Assembly: GCF_014205675.1 (NCBI RefSeq)
Contig: NZ_JACIIX010000010.1
Location: 62,001-126,000 of the forward strand
DNA: 64,000 bases
DNA from: Novispirillum itersonii
GTDB taxonomy: Bacteria; Pseudomonadota; Alphaproteobacteria; Rhodospirillales; Rhodospirillaceae
Reading direction: 5' to 3'
Each line of letters opens with the position of its first letter. The stretch's first letter is position 1. Shown piece after piece: positions 60,455-64,000 of the stretch. Below the pieces are notes generated by a model, which made no database searches, was not told the DNA's origin, and saw nothing but the letters and a program-made list of their open reading frames with translations. A program made the translations under genes and the position numbers.

Positions 60455-60599
60455 TGGTATTAAATTGGTGTGGCAGGATAGCACCGGTCCGGGGTCCCGC
60501 AACCGACATTTTGGTGATAATCGGGGTCTGGATGGCCTTCGGAGGGCGGAAAAAGCAAAGTGGTATTGCCCGGTTTGCCGGATGGTATTTCTCTGGTAT
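60455..60599. promoter_or_regulatory. Cluster of TGGTAT half-sites before nagK
   Basis: TGGTAT occurs at 60455, 60561, 60583 and 60594 in the gap between zwf and nagK. GntR/HutC-type regulators of N-acetylglucosamine genes bind sites built from TGGTAT/ATACCA-like halves, and such a regulator is encoded at 62752. Here the halves are direct, not inverted, so binding is uncertain. Confidence 0.4.
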
Positions 60600-60681
60600 G
60601 TCTTTCGCTGAGACCGGTTCATTCAGACTGCCGCCGCGGTTCCGGTCCTGTCCGGCGGCCTGTGACGGGGATTCAGCGCCG

Positions 60682-61590
60682 ATGGCGGCACAACAGTATC
60701 TGCTGGGGGTTGATGGCGGCGGCACCACCTGCCGGGCGCGGCTGACCGACCGTGACGGCACCGTACTGGGGCAGGGGCTGGCCGGGCCGTGCAACATCCG
60801 GCTGGGGGCCGGGGTGGCATGGGCCGAGATCCACCGCGCCTGTGCGGCGGCCTTTGCCGAGGCCAGGGTGCCGCAGGCGGCGCAGGCGCAGACGGTGGCG
60901 GTGTTCGGGCTGGCCGGGGCGGCACAGGCGGCCCATCTGGACGCCTTTCTTGATCAACTCCATCCGTTTGCGGCGCTGGACGTCACCGGTGATGCGGTGA
61001 TTGCCTGCCTCGGCGCTTTTGGCGGTGCCGACGGGGCGATCCTGATCACCGGCACCGGCAGCGCCGGGTTCGGGCTGGTCAACGGGCGGCAGGTCACCGC
61101 CGGGGGCTGGGGGTTTGAGATCTCCGATCACGGCAGTGGGGCGTGGATCGGGCGGCGGGCGCTGGAGCTGGCGGTGCTGGGCTGGGATGGTCTGACCGAC
61201 GCCGGGGTACTGGGCCCGGCGGTGCTGGCACGGTTTGGCGGCAGCCCGTTCGGGGTGGTGGACTGGGCGGGAACCGCCCGCCCGGCCGATTATGCGGCGC
61301 TGGTGCCGGTGGTGCTGGAGCAGGCCGCCGCCGGGGATCCGGTGGCTGTGGCCCTGCTGACAGAGGCGGCGGGTCATGCCGCCCGGGTGCTGCGGCGGCT
61401 GCGGGATCAGGGGGCGCCGCGTCTGGCGCTGGTTGGCGGTCTGGCCGGGGTGCTGGCGGCGCATCTGCCGCCGCAGGAACGCGGCTGGCTGAGCGACCCC
61501 CAGGGCGATGCCCTGTCCGGAGCTCTGATTCTGGCAAAACAGTCTTTGGCAAAACAGTCCTTGGGCCACCGGCAGGAGGAGACACGCTGA
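60682..61590 (+). CDS. nagK: N-acetylglucosamine kinase (BadF/BcrD-type ATPase family)
   Basis: ATG 60682 gives 302 residues. The phosphate-binding motif YLLGVDGGGTTCRARLTD is at the N-terminus, and LITGTGSAGFGLVNG, WGFEISDHGSGAWIGRRAL and LALVGGLAGVL follow, as in GlcNAc kinases of the BadF/NagK group. It overlaps nagA by one base. Neighbours nagA and a GntR regulator support the assignment. Confidence 0.87.
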   Translation: MAAQQYLLGVDGGGTTCRARLTDRDGTVLGQGLAGPCNIRLGAGVAWAEIHRACAAAFAEARVPQAAQAQTVAVFGLAGAAQAAHLDAFLDQLHPFAALDVTGDAVIACLGAFGGADGAILITGTGSAGFGLVNGRQVTAGGWGFEISDHGSGAWIGRRALELAVLGWDGLTDAGVLGPAVLARFGGSPFGVVDWAGTARPADYAALVPVVLEQAAAGDPVAVALLTEAAGHAARVLRRLRDQGAPRLALVGGLAGVLAAHLPPQERGWLSDPQGDALSGALILAKQSLAKQSLGHRQEETR

Positions 61591-62759
61591 TGCGCTATGG
61601 CCTGACCGGAGCCCGGATTTTTACCGGAGAAGTCTTTGTCGACGGGGCCTGTCTGGAGCTGGACGGCGGGCAGATTGCCGCCGTGCATCCCGCCGGGCAG
61701 GAGCCGGAGGGTCTGCCGTGCCGGTCCCTTCCGGCAGGCAGTCTGCTGGTGCCGGGATTTATCGACATTCAGGTCAACGGCGGCGGCGGGGTGCTGTTCA
61801 ACGACAGCCCGACCCCGCAGGCGCTGGCGGTGATGGTGGCGGCGCACCGCCGGTTTGGCACCACCGGGCTGCTGCCGACCGTCATCACCGATACTCCGGC
61901 GGTGACGGAACAGGCGGCCGGAGCGGTCCTGACCGCCCTGACCCGGCCGGGCAGCGGGGTTCTCGGCCTGCATCTGGAAGGGCCGTTCATCAATCCGGCC
62001 CGCCGGGGCTGCCACGCCGAGCTGTTTGTCCGCACCCCGTCGGAGCAGGACCGGCAGGGGATGCCGGATCTGGCGCGGCGGCTGGGGCCGGGGCGTCTGT
62101 TGCTGACGCTGGCCCCGGAACAGGTTGAGGATGACTTCATCCGGGCGATGGTGGCGGCGGGGGCGGTGGTGTCCGGCGGGCATTCCGCCGCCGGGGCGGC
62201 GCGGACCCGGCAGGCGGTGGCGGCGGGGCTGTCCTGCTTCACCCATCTGTTCAACGCTATGCCGCCGATTGCCGGGCGGGAACCGGGGATTGCCGGGGCG
62301 GCGATCCTCAGCCCGCAGGCCTGGTGCGGGATCATCTGCGACGGGGTGCATGTTGATCCGCTGACGCTGCGGCTGGTGCTGGCGGCCCGGGGAGCGGAGC
62401 GGATGATTCTGGTCACCGATGCGATGCCGCCGACCGGCACCGATGCGGATCAGTTCCGGCTCTATGGCGAAACCATCTACCGCCGCGACGGGCGGCTGGT
62501 GACGGCAGACGGGGTGCTGGCCGGGGCGGATACCGATATGGCGGCCTGTGTCCGCAATGCGGTGACCCTGCTGGAGCTGCCGTTGGAAACGGCGCTGCGG
62601 ATGGCCTCGCTGCATCCGGCGATGCTGCTGGGGCAGGACCGGCAGCGCGGGCGGATTGCTTCCGGTTTTGTCGCGGACCTGACCCTGCTGTCGGCGGATC
62701 TGACGGTGCTGGGCACCTGGATCGGCGGCGACTGGGCGACAGGGGCGGCGGATGGCTGA
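61590..62759 (+). CDS. nagA: N-acetylglucosamine-6-phosphate deacetylase
   Basis: ATG 61590, after AGGAGGAG, gives 389 residues. NagA signatures: PGFIDIQVNGGGGVLFND, HLEGPFINPARRGCH, VVSGGHSAAGAART, CFTHLFNAMPP, DGVHVDPLTLRL and VTDAMPPTGTD. It removes acetate from GlcNAc-6-phosphate, the product of nagK action. It overlaps the regulator gene by 8 bp. Confidence 0.95.
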   Translation: MRYGLTGARIFTGEVFVDGACLELDGGQIAAVHPAGQEPEGLPCRSLPAGSLLVPGFIDIQVNGGGGVLFNDSPTPQALAVMVAAHRRFGTTGLLPTVITDTPAVTEQAAGAVLTALTRPGSGVLGLHLEGPFINPARRGCHAELFVRTPSEQDRQGMPDLARRLGPGRLLLTLAPEQVEDDFIRAMVAAGAVVSGGHSAAGAARTRQAVAAGLSCFTHLFNAMPPIAGREPGIAGAAILSPQAWCGIICDGVHVDPLTLRLVLAARGAERMILVTDAMPPTGTDADQFRLYGETIYRRDGRLVTADGVLAGADTDMAACVRNAVTLLELPLETALRMASLHPAMLLGQDRQRGRIASGFVADLTLLSADLTVLGTWIGGDWATGAADG

Positions 62760-63504
62760 GTCCGAGACCTCCCCCCTGTTATCAGCCGACGATCCGCTGC
62801 CGCTCTACCTGCAACTGGCGGCGCGGCTGCGGGCGATGGTGGTGGCTGACCGGGCCGGGCAGGCCGCCGCCCTGCCCAGTGAGCGCGTGCTGTCAGAGCG
62901 CTACGGTGTCTCGCGGGTGACGGTGCGCAAGGCGCTGCGGGAACTGGTGGCGGAAGGGCTGCTGCGGCCCCGGCAGGGCGCGGGCACCTTTGTCGCCCCG
63001 TCGCCGCACCGGGAACAGCGGCTGTCCGCCCTGATCGGCTTTTCCGAAGACATGCAGTCGCGCGGGCTGGAGGCGGGGACGGTGTGGCTGAACCGGTCGC
63101 TGGCGCTGGCAACACCGGAGGAGGCGATGGCGCTGGGCCTTGCCCCCGGATCACAGGTGGCGCGGCTGTACCGGCTGCGGCTGGCGGACGGGGCCCCGAT
63201 GGCGCTGGAACTGACGACGGTGCCGACCCGCTTTCTGCCCGATCCGGCGCAGGTGACCGGGTCGCTGTATACGGTGCTGCGCCAGAACGGGTTTGCTCCG
63301 TTCCGGGCGCTGCAACGGCTGACGGCGGTGATCCTGACCGTCAAACAGGCGCGGCTGCTGGAAGTGCCGGACGGGTCCGCCGCCCTGTCGATTGAGCGGC
63401 GGACCATGCTGGAGGACGGGACCCCGGTGGAGCTGGTCCGCTCCCATTACCGGGGGGAAGTGTACGATGTGGTGGTGGAACTGAACCTGACGGATCCGCC
63501 CTGA
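62752..63504 (+). CDS. GntR/HutC-family regulator of N-acetylglucosamine genes
   Basis: The 250-residue protein has an N-terminal winged HTH (LPSERVLSERYGVSRVTVRK) and a UTRA effector domain (IGFSEDMQSRGLEAGTVWL, RLYRLRLADGAPMALELTT). Overlap with nagA and its family point to a NagQ/NagR-type repressor responding to an amino-sugar phosphate. Confidence 0.88.
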   Translation: MAESETSPLLSADDPLPLYLQLAARLRAMVVADRAGQAAALPSERVLSERYGVSRVTVRKALRELVAEGLLRPRQGAGTFVAPSPHREQRLSALIGFSEDMQSRGLEAGTVWLNRSLALATPEEAMALGLAPGSQVARLYRLRLADGAPMALELTTVPTRFLPDPAQVTGSLYTVLRQNGFAPFRALQRLTAVILTVKQARLLEVPDGSAALSIERRTMLEDGTPVELVRSHYRGEVYDVVVELNLTDPP

Positions 63505-63518
63505 AGCGCCTCTTCCCC

Positions 63519-64000
63519 TCAGCCGAAACCCGTCAGCGGACCGTAGAGGGACGGGCGGCGGTCGCGGAACAGCCCCCAGCCGAAGCGGCGGCGGCGGAGG
63601 GCGTCGAGATCGACGGTGGCGGTCAGCACCCCCGCTTCCGTCCGCCCGGCCTGCGTCAGCAGCCCGCCGGTCTCATCGGCGATGAAGGAGGTACCATAGA
63701 AGGTCAGGGCGCAGGAGTCCCACTGTTCGGTGCCGATGCGGTTGGAGGCGGCGACCACCGCCATGTTGGCGGCGGCGTGGCCCTGCATGGTGCGGCACCA
63801 GTGCGGCTGGGAATCGATGTCCGGGGCGGTCGGTTCCGACCCGATGGCGGTGGGGTACAGCAGGATATCCGCCCCCATCAGCACCATTGCCCGCGCCGCT
63901 TCGGGGAACCACTGATCCCAGCAGATTCCGACCCCGATGGTGCCGACAGCGGTTTCCCACACCCGGAAGCCGGTGTCGCCGGGGCTGAAGTAGTACTTTT
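63519..64000 (-). CDS. aguB: N-carbamoylputrescine amidohydrolase, 3' part
   Basis: Only the C-terminal part of about 160 residues is in the window; the gene continues past the right edge. Reading from the edge: YYFSPGDTGFRVWETAVGTI, then GVGICWDQWFPEAARAMVLM with the nucleophile Cys, and LLYPTAIGSEP. These match nitrilase-family N-carbamoylputrescine amidase, which forms putrescine in the agmatine route. It converges on the GntR gene with a 14-bp gap. Confidence 0.92.
   Translation of the reverse strand, partial: KYYFSPGDTGFRVWETAVGTIGVGICWDQWFPEAARAMVLMGADILLYPTAIGSEPTAPDIDSQPHWCRTMQGHAAANMAVVAASNRIGTEQWDSCALTFYGTSFIADETGGLLTQAGRTEAGVLTATVDLDALRRRRFGWGLFRDRRPSLYGPLTGFG

Overview
The window is GC-rich DNA with long, tightly packed and often overlapping genes. 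It looks like a free-living alphaproteobacterium of the Rhodospirillales type. This placement rests on gene content and codon style only: several sensor kinases, TRAP transport of a hydroxyproline-type substrate, a yjfIJKLMC-like operon, a giant RTX protein and a type II secretion system (T2SS). I saw no rRNA, tRNA, CRISPR array or insertion sequence.

Region 1 (about 1-12.1 kb): a giant FecR/RTX repeat protein without a signal peptide (probably type I secreted), a SAM methyltransferase with a regulatory domain, a small exported protein and a PAS histidine kinase.

Region 2 (about 12.2-37.4 kb) is the centre of interest: a T2SS locus arranged around a very highly codon-biased 1370-residue exported protein that I take to be the surface (S-) layer protein. 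A leftward operon carries gspM, C, D and L, a lipoprotein and a dockerin-like protein. A two-component pair follows, whose response regulator is broken by three copies of an 8-bp tandem repeat (two copies would restore the frame). Then come a second dockerin-like protein, gspI, J and K, the S-layer candidate, a SapC-family protein, a trypsin-like protease and a third dockerin-like protein. The region ends with a short prepilin peptidase, a lipoprotein, gspH, G, E and F and a lytic transglycosylase. All core T2SS parts except GspN are present. The three dockerin-like proteins share an undescribed N-terminal beta-type domain and end in Ca-binding DxNxDG repeats. I propose a dedicated T2SS for export and Ca-dependent assembly of the surface layer, possibly phase variable.

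Region 3 (37.4-45.6 kb): a leftward yjfI-J-C-K-L-M-like operon (PspA homologue, ATP-grasp amidase-ligase, DUF350, DUF1190, DUF2491, DUF2170), a DUF1365 gene behind a perfect palindrome, a membrane histidine kinase and a small acidic protein.

Region 4 (45.7-54.2 kb): a hydroxyproline catabolic cluster with trans-3-hydroxy-L-proline dehydratase, a D-hydroxyproline oxidase-type flavoprotein, 4-hydroxyproline 2-epimerase, 2-oxoglutarate semialdehyde dehydrogenase and a TRAP transporter. An identical 15-bp inverted-repeat motif lies before the first gene and before the transporter. A 15-nt poly-C tract lies before the epimerase gene.

Region 5 (54.2-64 kb): a B12/radical SAM protein with a spermidine-synthase-like protein, a phosphopantetheinyl transferase, a periplasmic glutathione peroxidase, an NTF2-like protein, zwf (whose 3' end is tandemly repeated), a nagK-nagA-GntR set for N-acetylglucosamine, and the 3' part of an aguB-type amidohydrolase running off the right edge.
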